A stretch of 64,000 nucleotides of DNA from Populus alba (lineage: Eukaryota > Streptophyta > Magnoliopsida > Malpighiales > Salicaceae), in NCBI RefSeq assembly GCF_005239225.2, contig NC_133293.1:18878333-18942332 (forward strand), given 5' to 3'. A program made the translations under genes and the position numbers. The notes below the pieces were generated by a model, which did no database searches, was not told the DNA's origin, and saw nothing but the letters and a program-made list of their open reading frames with translations. Positions within the stretch are counted from its first letter, which is position 1. Every line of letters begins with the position of its first letter. Positions 13,061-26,220 of this stretch are shown in pieces.

Positions 13061-14370
13061 TTCAAGGGACTATTATATTTTTTAAAAAGTGAAATTTAAT
13101 AACTAGGTTAGATTTTGATAATATAATAAAAAAAAATGAGGTAACGACCAAAAAAATATATTTTTAAAAATATTGCTCTTGGCAAAGCTGTGAAAAAAAA
13201 AAAGATAAAAAAATATCAACTCTTGTTAACTTTTTAAACCTGTAATTTAGATTATTAGACATGAAGTATTATACATAAAAAAAATCATGAAACTTAATCT
13301 TTAAAAAATAAAAAGTTGGAGGATAAATTGAAAAAAAAAATTACAAAAAAAGAAGAGAGGGTTAAAACTAAAATAAAAAATAAGTTAAAGTACATCAATA
13401 AATTTTCAATTAGAGTTGAATTGAAAAAATAAAAACATTAATAAAAGAAATTTTTTTTTAAAAAAGAATGAAGACTAAAATAAAATAAACAATATACTAT
13501 AAACTTGGATTGAACGATAAAATTAAAAATAACAAAACTTTAATAAAAAGACCAAAAAAAAATTTTAAAAAATTGAAAAAAATAAATGATCAAGTTTAAA
13601 ACATTAATACATGATACAAAAAAATTGAACCTGTAGAAATTTTCAACATGTTTTTTTTTTATATATATATATAAATTGAAAAAATCATGCATGCATTCAA
13701 TCAAATAAATCAATAACCATCATGTAATTTTTTTTAAAAAAATTATTAACGATAAATAAAAATAAAATTAAAAAAATTAAAAGATAAATATAGATCAAAA
13801 TATTTAATATTGCAATATAGATCATTTACCTTGTTGTGTTTAATGAATTTGATTTTAAAATCAATTTGTAATAGAAATCAACATAAAATTTATTAAATAA
13901 AAAATCTTCTCGATCTCATATATGTTTTTTAGGTATTTTTAAGGTGAAAAAAACATCTAATTTGAACTCTTATCATATGAAACTATTTAGCACAAAAATT
14001 AATTGTTTTGGTGATCATAATAGTTGCAATGATATGTTTCTTAAACTTGGCAAGCCCTCTTTTTTCTCACCCAAAAAAAACTTGAAAATGATGAAAATGA
14101 AGTTTGATATTAAAATTAATATTTCTAAAATTAAAAAGAGCGATCACTTAATAGTTAAAAAATTGAGAGATTATAATTTAGTTTTCAAACAAATTCAAAA
14201 GCCATAATTTATTTTACTTGTGTTTTCAATTTAATTCTTTATCTTTTAATTTAACCCTCTTAAAAAAAAACATGTCATTGAATGATAAATTGGGCTTAAA
14301 AGAGCTCAATTGTGTAAAATAAAAATGAAAATATATCAAATTTAAAATTTAGAAAAAAAATCATTGGTAC
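13060..14370. other. Very AT-rich low-complexity block
   Basis: Dominated by A runs with recurring AAATTGAAAAAA and AAAACTAAAATAAAA phrases similar to the array at 3.2 kb. The 87-codon frame at 13,944-14,207 is Lys/Asn/Phe-rich as expected from composition and is not called. Confidence 0.5.
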
Positions 14371-15770
14371 AATCTATATTAATCTGTGAGAGTGACTAGT
14401 TGGCAGCTACAATTTTTTCACCACATCAATTAGTTTCTATGATAAAAATAAGTAACAGGTCCGAGGCATCTCCCCTTTATTTTTAACAATAATACCTGTC
14501 AATTATCCACAAAATGCACCTAAAATCGCAAAAGAGAATCCTTTCATATTGAAATTTAAACGGATAGATATACGTAGGTATATTCCTTGAGGTCCAACTA
14601 GTAAGAAGCAGAACACGCCTGGCGTCCGAGTTAAGTTCCGGCCCGTGGGGCAATTAAAGCAGTGCTTGTTTGCATATGCTGTGACTCTTATGGGCTCCGT
14701 TTATTGTCAGCTCAATATATCAATTACAAGCTAAATGATGGACAAGGTCTGGGCCTGTTGGATGCCTGACATCCATAAAATGGCTCATCTTTTGAAAAGT
14801 TTGTGTGGAAACAGAACCCTGGACCTGGAATGCGGGTGGGAAGACAGCAGTCATCATGATTTTCTTTTGGTAAATTAGCCTTAAATTAGAGGGAGTCTAA
14901 AAGTTTAAGCCTTTAGGTTTTCTTGTCGGGGAGTGGGAGATATATAACATGGCTCCGCACTACAGTTTCTAGTACTGCTGTTTGGAGAGTTTAATGCACG
15001 GGGAGGCCAGCCTTTAGGATCCAGAAAAGCTTGTTTAAGTAAATGATGAATGGATCTAATTTTTCGAACCATTAGGTGCTGGTACTGGAAGTTGGCTGTG
15101 GCTATTGGAGACTGGCCTGCTTTCGCTTTGCATCAAATCCATCCAGTTAATTTTGTTATTAGATGATGAATAAAATATTGTTTCTCGTGCACCATCAGAA
15201 ATTAGTTCAACATATAATGCTGGTCTGAGTTGTGATTTATTATCCTTTTCGCCATTGTTTTGGCAATTATTAGATTCCTTCTCTCCTTTTTTCCTGGTTT
15301 TTAATTAAGCCATGATTAGATTCTCCTTAAAAGTCGACCCCTTTAGCAATTATTAGATTCCCAAAGAGGCAGGAAGAAAATTCTTTATTGCACAATTGAA
15401 AAACCATTGCAGGGAATGCTTCCAAAATTTGGGAGAAATGGATGGTTCTAGCGATGAACGGGTATGACACTGATTGGCTCGCTAATATCTCTAGCCACAA
15501 TCCTAGGCTAAGCATGTTATGAATTGGAGTGTGAAAATGATCCTCGATTTTATCATAAAATAATGGTATCATTTTCCTGAACACGGAACATTTTTAGCGT
15601 TTGACCTTCAAAATGGGTCCAGAGGCCATCGCCTGGCGTGGACCAGTAGACACTTAGAAGTCAGAATGAGCAGTCAAGTTTTTGCAGCAATTTAATAAGC
15701 GATGGTGCTAGTCACATAATGTATCACATTTTTTGTGCAAGTGTGGTTTGTTTTGGCCTTGAGTAAGCCT
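14370..15770. other. Intergenic, moderately GC-richer, no gene recognised
   Basis: An 85-codon minus-strand frame (15,327-15,584) is the only sizeable one and matches nothing I know. The phrase GCAATTATTAGATTCC occurs twice (about 15,264 and 15,349). Confidence 0.4.
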
Positions 15771-15779
15771 CTATTTATA

Positions 15780-15930
15780 ATTGCGATTCAAATGAAAGTT
15801 TGTTAAAATTAATTTTTTATATTATTTTGATATTTTGATTTTAAAAGTAAATTTTTAAAAACTAATAAAAATATTATTTTAATATATATTTGAGTGAAAA
15901 ATATTTTTTAAAAAATCTAAAATCAGAAAT
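15780..15930 (-). repeat. Dispersed AT-rich short repeat, copy 5 (degenerate)
   Basis: TTATTTTGATATTTTGATTT followed by TTTAAAAACTAATAAAAATATTATTTT resembles the inverted members at 7.7 kb and 36.3 kb, with the ends eroded. Confidence 0.35.
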
Positions 15931-15934
15931 ATTT

Positions 15935-18900
15935 TTTTTTTGATAGTCGATGATCATTAATATTATCAGAAAATGTTGATGGTTAATTTCTTATCATGAC
16001 ATAAGATTGTTGTGAAATCATAAAATTTAGTCCTTTATGATGTTTATCTATCTCAAGTGATTTTGACTTTAATATCCACTTTTTTTTTTTAATTAATGCT
16101 TTCTTATATGTTAAATTTTTATCATTATTGCATCCTTTTGTTATCACATTCTTTTATCATTTCATGTTATTAATGCTGATAAAAATAAATATATGATATT
16201 ATATGAAATAAAAGTTCTTTTAAAAAAAAAGCAAGTGAATACATCTATTTAATTTCACTTTTACTTTGTCCATCCAAAAAATGAATTGTTTTTCAAAAAC
16301 AATTATTAAGAAACTAATTACTTTTTACAAAAGTATTGTTTGCAAAACAAACACATCTCTAGTTAGTTTTATAAAACAGAAATTAATTTTAATAAGACAC
16401 ATCTCTAGTTAGTATTAAATATGAAAGTAAAGTATGGGAAGAGATTGTTTAGTAGTGGAATAATTTTTATTTTTGTTTTTCGCTTGAGAAAATATTAAAT
16501 TTATATTTTTTTGTGGTTTTATTATGTTTATGTTAAAAATAAAAAAATCTTAAAAAAACATGCAGTAGTAATGTCACGAACAATTTGAAAGCAAAGTTTA
16601 AACAACTTATTACTCTTATGCTGGCGCCTGCACCTCCCAAAAGAAGGCATCCACAGGTAATCTTACCAACCAATTACTTCAAACTTACCAGTTGACAGCA
16701 GCCTAACACCAATGTAAAGATCTCTCACGAAGTTTTAACCATTTTTCTTCTCTTACCTAAAATGGTCCTCTTGCCACGTGAACGAAAACGAGTGAGGTCC
16801 ATAGGTGTTCAAACTTCTAAGGACAGACCTCATAGGATTCTTGCCGGGTCTTAATTGGCCGACCAGCTTTTTAAAAGCTTGAGTTGGGCTGGTCATTTAT
16901 TGGCCAATGATTAATTGCAATTTGCAGACGTGGCAAGTGCCCTAATTCATTAAAGAGGCAGATACTGCCACTAGCCTGCGAACCCGCTATAGCCCCGCGC
17001 GTGCAGGTCAGGGGAACCTTCTTTTATTGTGCTTTTCTTAAACAGCTCCGCTTGAAAAAATTGGGAGAAAGGAACAAGCATCATTGGTAATTTTCAGGAA
17101 CTGTATATAAATAAAATAATAATTTATTTTTGATAAAAATAGAATTAAAAAAGAAATACTTAAAAATTTATATTCAAATGAAATATTTTTCCATTTTGAT
17201 AAATAAAAGACCAATTTTTAAAATTTTATACTAAGTTTAGAAAATACATTTTTAGGTTCTTCACAGTTTTTCTTTACGAGTTTCTTCACTGTTTTTCAAA
17301 TTAAAAAGAAGTTAAAATTTTCAACAAATATTATATTAATATCTTTATAATTGGAAAGTGTCATAAATTTATTTTTGTATTAACACTGTAGTACTAGATA
17401 TTTACCTTTTTTTTTTAGCTAATAAGTATAATGTTTTCAAGATAATTTTTAAATTTAATTTTAATGCAATAAATATTTAATTAGATTATCACAAAATACA
17501 GTTATACGATTATTAAAAAAATATGGTTTCATTCTTAAGAAAAATAGCTATAATCTTGATATATTTTTTATATATTTTTAATAGAAAAAGATTCTTTTTT
17601 ATTTTCAAAAAATAAACACATTTTTCACAAAGAAAACTAGAAAATAAGAAGAAAACTGAAAATGAAAAGGAAAATTGTATATTTTTTTTTGTTAATAAAC
17701 AGGCCCCCAATATCCTTTCCTCAAAATAAAAGATTTTCAATAATCAACTTATACCTTGTTTCTTTCTTCCTTTGCTTTTGAAATCTCAATAAATGGGTAA
17801 TATTAAATTTAACTATCAAGATGTTTTTCTAATTAGTTGTGCTTTGTAATTAACTCCTCGATCGGTTTGAATACTTTTAAAATAAGTAAAGAAGAGTAAC
17901 GGTTTCCCTTTCTTACCATATAGTCGATGACAAGCTGTACATGCGAAGGATATGGTGAATGTAATCTAATTTTAGTATACTGATGAATATATATTGACTT
18001 GTCATTTTTTTATTACTATATATTGATTTCGACCAGTTTAGTTTATTGGGTGCATATGCACTCGTGTGAAGACCGAAGGTTTGGTGGAGAAGGGAAGAGT
18101 GAACGTGATTTATCATCTGCAAAGCGTCATTTTCAACGGGCAATATTTAACCGATTACGTGTATAAAAACATCATCGTCATCCTAAAAGTCTGAATCATG
18201 GATAACAGCTTGTAATAACGTTGGTTTTCAGTTCCATCGTCAACCAAACCCTCCACGGTACACAGTGGTTTTATTTTAGGTTGAAGCTTTGGAATTTTTT
18301 TTTTAATTATTGATATCAATATCCAAGTTTAAACAAATCTCGATTAATCCTATAAATTTTAAAATTAATGATCATATAAACTTTTAGTAGTTATTATATT
18401 AATAACCATATAATTTAAATCTAAAATCACATGAAAAACAAACCCTTAATCTTAAATTTTTATCATTAGATTATTTACTAGAAGTTTGACTTTTTTTGTT
18501 CTTTGATAAGTTGGACATTAACTCTATGTTATTATGTTATTAGATTGAGTTCAAATGAATTAAAAATATATTTAAAATAGCGATGGAGTTTGTTTTTTAA
18601 ATATATTAAAAAAAAATTTTTTTTATTTTTTAAAAAATATTTAACATTGACTTTGAAGTAAAAATAATTAAAATTTTGCGAAACTTCGATCAAATATCCC
18701 TTAGGGAGGGAAGGGGAAAGAGAGCCAAGTCACCGGTCAATTATTGGGGAGCGGCTGACGTAAGAAGAAGTTATCCGTGAAAGTTACGTCATTCTCCATT
18801 CAGGCAATGACCGTGAGTACTTTTTATTTGTTCAGCTGTTTCATCCAAGTTGCATGGTGACTTGCTCCTCGAGCCCGAAATGCTGTTTCCTTGTTAAAGC

Positions 18901-20170
18901 ATCGTACTTTCCCTGCCATTTCTTGTTATCACTTCTTACTAAAAAAAAAAAAAAAACTTAGAAATCATTCTGCAGTTTTATTTTTTCTATAAACAATGAA
19001 TTTATTTTTTTTCCGGTCTAGCTTCTTCTTCTTTTTTTTTTTCCCTTCAGTTTTTTAAATTTTAATTCTAGTTTTTTTTTTTTAAAAAAAATTTATCATT
19101 AAATATCTTTTTAATAATCATTTATGCAACTTTTAAACTGATTAAATCAACTGTATTATATTGAATTTTTTTTTATAATTTAATTTTAAACTCGATTTAA
19201 ATAATGATTTTGATAAATATTTTTTTTCTTTATATCAATTTTATTATTTTTTTAATTTTGCTTATAAATTGTTTTTACCGACCATCAAAGTTGTATTTGA
19301 AAATACAAAGTTAATGGAGTCATGTTAAGACAATTCATACATAATTTAATTTCAAACCCAAAACCAGGTAAAAAGTTGGCCCGAGAAATCTTTTCATATT
19401 TGTTTTATTATTTTTCTTTAGTTTTATCTAATGATAATTTTAACAGTCAAGCAGGGTGTTTTTGAACCGACAAATTATATCATGACAGCTTTTACACATT
19501 TTAATAATCCATGTTATGTAAGAAGTCATATAGTAATTTTCAATACTGATGCATTGAATCAGGTTTGATAAAAACACAAAGTAATTCTCTAATATTGTTA
19601 CAAATTAACATGAATGACAGCATACTACAGGCTATAAACTAATATTATCTAGAACCACTATGTTCAGTTTTTCCCCTTCTATGTTATCTAACCCCGTTCG
19701 AATTGATAATTAACAACGCAACCAAATATCTCGATGGATATCTGTTATTAAATTTGTCGACGTGTTCATTGAATGATGACGTAAGAGATACACGAAAATG
19801 ATCTCGAGGGTTTTACGAGCTTTTCGTGCTGATGGATATGAAAGCACATTTAAATTTTATTTTTTCCGAAAAGCTAAGTTTAAAAGGTTTCTTTAAAACA
19901 CGCCGTGATCATGGAATTTGGACCATAATTACGTATTTTTAGCTTAATTGGTGATGCAGCATACACCAGTCATGACTTTCTTGTATTTTTTGTTGGTATT
20001 TATATTATTATTTAATAAGCATTTCATCTAATCAAAAATCAAAATTGAAATACTCAATCATAAAACTATAAAAAATAAACGCATAATATGTAGTTTTTTT
20101 TTCATAATAAAAATTATATAATGAGACAACTCATCATTTTTTATCATTATTATGCAAGTATCACTCTAGA
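15935..20170. other. Long AT-rich intergenic region, no gene seen
   Basis: A less AT-rich island at 16,620-17,030 contains a G-box-like CCACGTGA (about 16,774) and a GACCAGC/GCTGGTC stem (16,861-16,894). Two TGACGT-type motifs in opposite orientation lie near 18,757 and 18,787. No reading frame with family features was found. Confidence 0.45.
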
Positions 20171-20171
20171 T

Positions 20172-20597
20172 TGTCTGAGGATATTTTTGCCTGTCAACTC
20201 TTGCCCTCCTCCTTTCGAATTGCAATATATTTACAATAAAGAATAAAAAAACCTTCGAGTAAAAGAAATATACGATAAAGATTCACTTGCAAAGGAGAAA
20301 TGTAACGGGTAAAACCGTAAAAGACTCGAGAGAATCAATTCATAATTTCGTTATCATTAAAAACCGAGAGCAACAGCGAATAAAGTACTTAACTGCGTCC
20401 ACATTCCGAATCGATTCATCATTAATTATCTATCCTCTTTATCCACTTCATCCCCCCTGGAAATCCGAGGAGTTACTTGGGCACAAAGCAAAATAATATC
20501 TAAGGATATTCCCGTAATTCCATCCCCACCCCCCTTTCTCTCTCTCTCTCTGTATAATGTCTGAGGATATTTTTGCCTACCATCTCTTGCCCTCCTC
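20172..20597 (+). repeat. ~40-bp direct duplication upstream of the DUF506 gene
   Basis: TGTCTGAGGATATTTTTGCC followed by a few variable bases and CTCTTGCCCTCCTC occurs at 20,172-20,211 and again at 20,558-20,597. The second copy lies in the CT-rich proximal upstream/leader region (CT run at about 20,536-20,551). Confidence 0.65.
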
Positions 20598-20935
20598 TCA
20601 AGCTCCTCTTCCTCTCTCCTCTCTCCTTCCTTCTGGGTTTTAGCTTCACCCCAAGAGAGAAGAAAAAAACTCAATCCTCTTCCTCTCCTTACGCCTTTAC
20701 CTCAACCAAAATCTTAAACAAATTCAAAACGGAATCGTTAGGCCTCGTTTTTATGACCACAAAGCGTGGTCATATAATTAAGCATCGCGTTTATGTTTCT
20801 ATGTAAACATACAAAATTAAAATTTTATTTATAGATTCCATAATTCGGTTCGTTTTGTTTCCATACTCTTGGTGATTTTGAAATAGCGAAAAAATATTCA
20901 TATATAAGGGGAGAAAACGGTATTGTTCTGGATTG

Positions 20936-21250
20936 ATGATGTGTGCGGCGACGGCAACAGGAGATTGGTGGGCGAGAGGGATTGTGGGAAAAATAGGAGG
21001 AGGATTTAGCCACGAGAGTGAACATGATTTGGCTCTCATGGTTAGCGATTTTCTCGAGAACGGCTGTAGCTCCGGTGCCGATTCCAGGTGTAGCAGCGAT
21101 AGCGATTCTGGTCTCTCTGATCTTCACCACCTTGGCGACAAGATTTCGGTAATTTTTATTCACACTTTTCACCAATTTACTGCCTCCTCACACTAGAATT
21201 GCATAGAATCATTCATAATTGTTTAGAATTCATTGAAGTTTATAGATGAA

Positions 21251-21285
<35 letters not shown>

Positions 21286-23404
21286 TTTTAATTTTTTCAT
21301 ATAAAATGAAATCGAGCTCAATTCATAAAGAATTGAATTGTTTTAAGTTTATTTATCTTCTTCTTTTGCCTGTGTTGTATTCGTGGAAGTCTAAGAAATC
21401 GTTTCTAATTATTTTTTAAAAAATAAAATTGTTATTTTTTCTTAGTTCTGTCAGGTTATATTACGAGGAAGAGAGATAAATTTCACTGGTTCTGTTTTCC
21501 TTCGAAAAATGGAGGAATGAATTGGAGTACTTTTTATGTTATAATTTCCACTAAAATTGAGTTGAATTTTGCAATTTGCGAGGAAGAGAAAATTTAGATT
21601 TGACAACTGTAGAAATTTGTCTCTCGAGAAATGATTCAGCTCACGAATTCGTGAGAATAGTAAAGTGCCATTTTTATGTGTCCGTGTCAAAGGACTCGTT
21701 CTATATAGCATAACTCTTGTCTCCCTCTTCTCGGATCACCACCAAATTCTAGTTTTGCAGTCTAATTTCTGTGATTGCTTGTAAAATTAATCAAATTGGA
21801 ATTTTTGTACCAAAAAAGAAAAAAAAACAGAAATCTCAATTACATCCTGTGAGATCATAAACTGAAGTGCATGTGAAGAATAGCTAATCTCATGTCTGTC
21901 TGTGTGAATCTCCTCTGGTATACCGTGATGGCTGTCTCTGGAATCAGCAATTTTATTTAAATGGCAACTCTTGTTTTTTTTGTTTTTCCCCAGTATGGTT
22001 TCAATAGGTGCAGGTGACGACTTCCTCGCGAATCTTGGAATTGTATTTAAATTACAACATGCAGTCTATCTACCAGAATATATTGATGCATTTTAACTCC
22101 TGTTCTTGTTCAAGATTTTACTATTTGATCATATAGAATTTCGCTGATTATTTGCTGCTCTTGCAGTTTTACAAGCGCACTGTAGCCCAATATGAGAGTG
22201 ACTTGTTGTCCACAGTTCATTCTCTTGTGAAATTGATCAAGGAGTCAGACCTTCATCATGTCAAGTCAGGTCCATGTAATGCAAGCTGCATCAATTTTTC
22301 TCTTGTGAAACTGCTGAGACTTTCAGGATATGATGCTGCTGTTTGTGCATCCAAATGGCAGGGTAGTGGCAAGGTGCCAAGAGGTATGTGATCTTGTTCT
22401 TAAGCTGTAGTTCTAACATTTCTTTGAGGGTCTATAGGTGCAGAGGGTTATTGTGACTTGACTAGATTTAATTGAGGGAATTGCCACCTTCATTCACCAC
22501 TAATTTCAAACCTCTAAGATGCAATGCAAATGAGAGATTTGGCGGCTTATTTTTTCTGAAACTGTTAGCTATTATAAAATCTTATTTCTGGGAAGTCTTT
22601 GATTTGCCTAAGCACTTACTCTTCGCATTTATTTGATGATCTTGCATGTTCATTGGGCCTGAACGACCCTTCATAGTTGAACATTGTTTTCACTAGATAA
22701 TCCTGACCTCAAGTTCTAATATCCAACATGTGCCCCCCTTAAATGATTTAATCTAGATTTTATGGACAAGTTGTTGTTTTGTGAATCTTGTGATGGTCCA
22801 TTTGGAGGGAGGACCTTCTTGTGATCTTATTTGGAATATGCCTATTTTATCTTGTTTCATGTAGCTCCGTTTGCATTCTGTTTCTGAGAATTGGTTCTTA
22901 TACTAAATGGCAGGGGATCATGAATATATTGACGTGTTCAACTGCATCAACGCTGGAAGCTCTGAGCGTGTTATCATTGATGTTGACTTCCGAAGCCACT
23001 TTGAAATAGCCAGAGCTGTGGACTCTTATGATAGAATATTGAAGTCGCTTCCAGTCATTTATGTAGGCTCCTTGACCAGGTTAAAACAGTATCTTCAAGT
23101 CATGGCCGATGCAGCTAGATCTTCTCTCAAGCAAAATTCGATGCCTCTTCCACCTTGGAGGTCTCTGGCTTATTTGCAAGCAAAATGGCACTCACCGTAC
23201 CAGAGACAGTTTGATCTAGGTGAACAGAATTTTAGCAGTATTGATTCTTCGGACCATAAGCAGTGCAGTGGACATTTAAAGAGTCTGCCGTCCTCACTCC
23301 AATTTGAAATGGAAGGAGAACGATTCGTGAAGCCTATTAAAAGTGATAATAACTGGAGGGTGAAGTTTGAGAGGCGGAGACACTCCTTATTCAGGGCTCT
23401 TTGA
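20936..23404 (+). CDS. DUF506 / PDDEXK-like family protein
   Basis: Three exons (20936-21148, 22167-22383, 22914-23404) give 306 aa. The N-terminus has the acidic/serine-rich stretch CSSGADSRCSSDSDSGLSDL. The family core follows: LVKLIKESDL, SGPCNASCINFSLVKLLRLSGYDAA, ASKWQGSGKVPRGDHEYIDV, and VIIDVDFRSHFEIARAV, the latter two holding the acidic residues typical of the PDDEXK-like fold. It continues with LPVIYVGSLTRLKQYLQVM and PLPPWRSLAYLQAKWHSPYQR, and ends in a basic tail. These are plant-specific; in Arabidopsis some members restrain root-hair growth, but the biochemical role is unsettled. The ATG at 20936 was preferred; a same-frame TTG just before it is not a plausible plant start. A (TA)n microsatellite lies in intron 1. 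Sure of the family, not of function. Confidence 0.92.
21256..21283. repeat. (TA)n microsatellite in intron 1 of the DUF506 gene
   Basis: About 14 uninterrupted AT dinucleotides. Confidence 0.9.
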
Positions 23405-24550
23405 AGTGTATAGAGTTTTGTCCGAGAAATGCAAATTCTTTTCCTTTTCTGAGAGATTAATTGTATTGCGGCTTTCTTTCTTTTTCTTTGTTCCATCGGA
23501 TAAATAAGTGGGTACCAAAATGAAGAGCCATTTCGTACAAGGGGACACAAATGAAAATTACACGCCATTTTGCCGAAGATATCTTCATTTTCCTGTTTCA
23601 TCTCAAGTTCGGAGATCAAACATCTATTTTGATTTTTCGTTCGTTTGCATCAAGTGACAGTATCTTGTTTTTGGGCGCTAGATTCCTCATGGCAGCAACT
23701 TCAGCCAAATAGAAAGTACTTGCTTCACCAAGGTGCATCTTTACATAGATTGCTGTTTTGTTTTTGTTTTTTTTTTTTTGTCTTGTATACATTCCTTGCC
23801 TTCTTTTTTATGGCCAAGGAATTTTTGTTACTTTTCCCCTATGAATATGTATTTGTGCTGAAAAAATCCGAGTTATGCTACGAATTAATACTTTTTTGCT
23901 TCAGATGTTTAGTTATACCTACTGCTCTTTTTTATTTTTTCTTCTTTTGTTGCCTTGTTACTTCTGGAGATGGCATCCTCAACTTATGAATCGTCAGCAA
24001 ATACCATGTGAAATCAGAATCGTTTGGATTTTCTAAGGGGTGGAACAAATGTTTCTCTTACGCGTTTCCCATGTGCAATTTTTAATAATGATAGATATAA
24101 TAAATTCCCTGCACATGACCCAGTCGTATTCAGATGGCTTTCAGTTGACCTGGGACTTCGTTTTCAGAATGATCATCAGGTCTTTGTTTATTCTGTTCGG
24201 TCAACTAATTTAGATTCGAATCAGCTGTACAAGCTGTAAGCTGTAAGTATTTTTGACCGTATTACATGGCTTCCAGTTGGTTTTATTTTGGGAAGAGAAT
24301 CCATTGTTGTGCTTTCGCAACTTCATTAAAGCATCCTTTCTGTTTACGCTTTTGTGCCGTCTTGGCTCTGTTGTGAGGTGGTCGTACAGCAGTTCAAGTG
24401 TCTGGTGAACCCGCTGCCTGCATTCGATGATGTACGTATCACTAAGCGTCAGCTGTTGATTTTAGCGAAGGATATAGGGAGCTGATTTTCACTGATTTTG
24501 ACTGATTTAGTCGACCTTCAAGTTTATTTATGTGCATGTGGGTCATATAG
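23405..24550. other. DUF506 gene 3' flank, no further gene established
   Basis: T-rich and transcript-like to about 23,700. On the minus strand, 24,230-24,440 has a stop-free stretch (from QRVHQTLELLYDHLTTEP to a TAA) that could be an exon of the neighbouring MBD-like gene, but it matches nothing recognisable. Confidence 0.4.
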
Positions 24551-24559
24551 AGGGATTAC

Positions 24560-24859
24560 CTTATAGAGCCTGCCACTCTCCATGATCCTTTCCTCAGCTA
24601 CCCATCCCGGCAGCAACCACCCATGTGAAGGTGATGTGTTGTCAGAATAGGAGCGCGTGCTCCCTGGTTGTGGGGCTCTGCGGCGATTTTGCTGAATTGT
24701 AGCCAAGGTGGTCAGTGTAGCAGGAGACCTTGATGAGTAAGTACCATTAATGGTCTCCTGCCTTTGATCTCCAATCTGGTTTTCCACTGTACGTTCCTGC
24801 TTTTGATCTCCATTTCTCCCCATGGGACGTTCTTGCGTTTGATGACCATTACTCTCCAT
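24560..24859 (-). pseudogene. Possible first exon of an MBD-like gene, isolated
   Basis: From an ATG at 24859 the minus strand reads 100 codons ending AAG then GTAATC, a plausible splice donor. The N-terminal half is built of similar blocks (NGHQTQERPMGRNGDQKQER, NQIGDQRQET). The C-terminal end reads GWLLPGWVAEERIMESGRLYK, which resembles the opening of plant methyl-CpG-binding domains (W-L-P-P-G-W---E-R---SG). The rest of such a domain (tyrosine-rich strand, F-R/Y-SK motif) was not found downstream, so this is either a gene whose next exons I missed or an exon relic. Function not assigned. Confidence 0.33.
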
Positions 24860-24899
24860 CTCCAACGATAAGAGTTGCACAATGGCTTGAGACCAAGTG

Positions 24900-26130
24900 A
24901 GAAGGGCTTAAGTAGCGGGAAACTCTCCCTGGTCCTTCCACTTGTGTACGGGATTATATGTCAACCACTCCCTGATTTTCCCCGTTTTATGAATGTGGTA
25001 TGGACAATTTGAATTCTTTTCATTTGGGTCCCTCAAGGCTCATTTAGTATGCATAAATATTGTTCTAAAAAAACCACATAAATATGGAACATTTTTTTTT
25101 TTCCTTTTAGTGCTCTTTTTGTGCGTTTGTGTAAAAAAGTTTAAAAAAAGACATCTTCTTTTTCATGAGAGGCCATGTTCAAAAATGAAGGTTGTCGATT
25201 CACTATTCATGTTAACACTCAAAGAAAGGAAGGAAGAAAAAAAAAATCACCCTCCATGGAACAGAAACGGTCACTTGTAAATTTCAGATTTAAAAGTAAT
25301 GTTTGGTTACTAATTACTATTTTAGTATAAAAAAAATGAGGATAACTAAGATAAAAGAAAAGGATGAAATCTTACTTGATACTAATTTAAAAGGAAAGAT
25401 AAATATTTATATATCATGTTTGGTAAATAATAAATATAATAGAGTAAAAAAAATATTTATTTTATCTTTGAAATGTATTATCATAAAATTTAATAATATG
25501 TTTGAAGAAATAATTAGAGATTTTTTTTTTCTATTAAGTATTAAAACTTTATTTTGAGTGATCTAAATCAAATGCTAACCATTTTAACAATTAAAAAAAA
25601 ATGTTAAAAATGATATATAATTATCTTAAGAAAATTATAGCTAAAAAGCTCATATAATTAAACTGTAATTTATCTAAATATATTTAATAATAAAAAAAAT
25701 AATTAACGAATCGTGTGTGAAATAAAATATTTAATATGAGATAGTAATTTCATAAATCTAACGTATATATATTAAAATTAAAAGCACGTAGGTTAACATC
25801 ACATGACAACAAATCCTACAAGGAAAATGTGAAAATATTATAGTTCTTGCCTATTAATTTCTGTCCGTTACATTGATAAAGAGGGCATATTTATCGAGTG
25901 AAAGATATATAAATCTCTACCATGCCTAAATTTACCTCTGAGAAGGAAATAGCCAAATATCTTTCATTCCAAAAATCTGTAAATCTTCGTAAGATTGTCA
26001 AACATCCCAGCTGGTCCTACCTATTTATAATTTTACTACTTATCCTAATTAACTGGCTCTACGTCTTCTCTGATTAAGACAAATATGTGTGTGTGTTCAT
26101 ATATAGTTTTTCACACATCCTTTAACCCCT
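24900..26130. other. Intergenic, AT-rich, no gene seen
   Basis: Strongly AT-rich from 25,300 to 25,800; the 84-codon frame there is compositionally driven. Confidence 0.5.
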
Positions 26131-26135
26131 TTATT

Positions 26136-26143
26136 TATATAAA
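26136..26143 (+). promoter_or_regulatory. TATA box of the GH17 gene
   Basis: TATATAAA lies 85 bases before the ATG at 26221, leaving a leader of about 50 bases if transcription starts ~30 bases downstream. Confidence 0.6.
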
Positions 26144-26220
26144 CATATTCATAGCTTCCTACATCTCTTCCTTGTCTCTTGGGAGGAGGAGAACAAAGAA
26201 AGAAAGAAAGCCTTAAAAGC

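Noticed and set aside
13944..14207. 87-codon plus-strand frame
   Set aside because: Composition follows the AT-rich DNA (Lys/Asn/Phe/Ile); no motif.
15327..15584. 85-codon minus-strand frame
   Set aside because: No recognisable domain, no splice partners, and intergenic surroundings; chance cannot be excluded.
18750..18800. Paired TGACGT motifs resembling an as-1-type element
   Set aside because: They are more than 2 kb from the nearest gene start, and the motif is short enough to occur by chance.
23170..23619. 149-codon minus-strand frame
   Set aside because: It lies opposite the last DUF506 exon, has no family motif, and extends only because that exon lacks certain codons.
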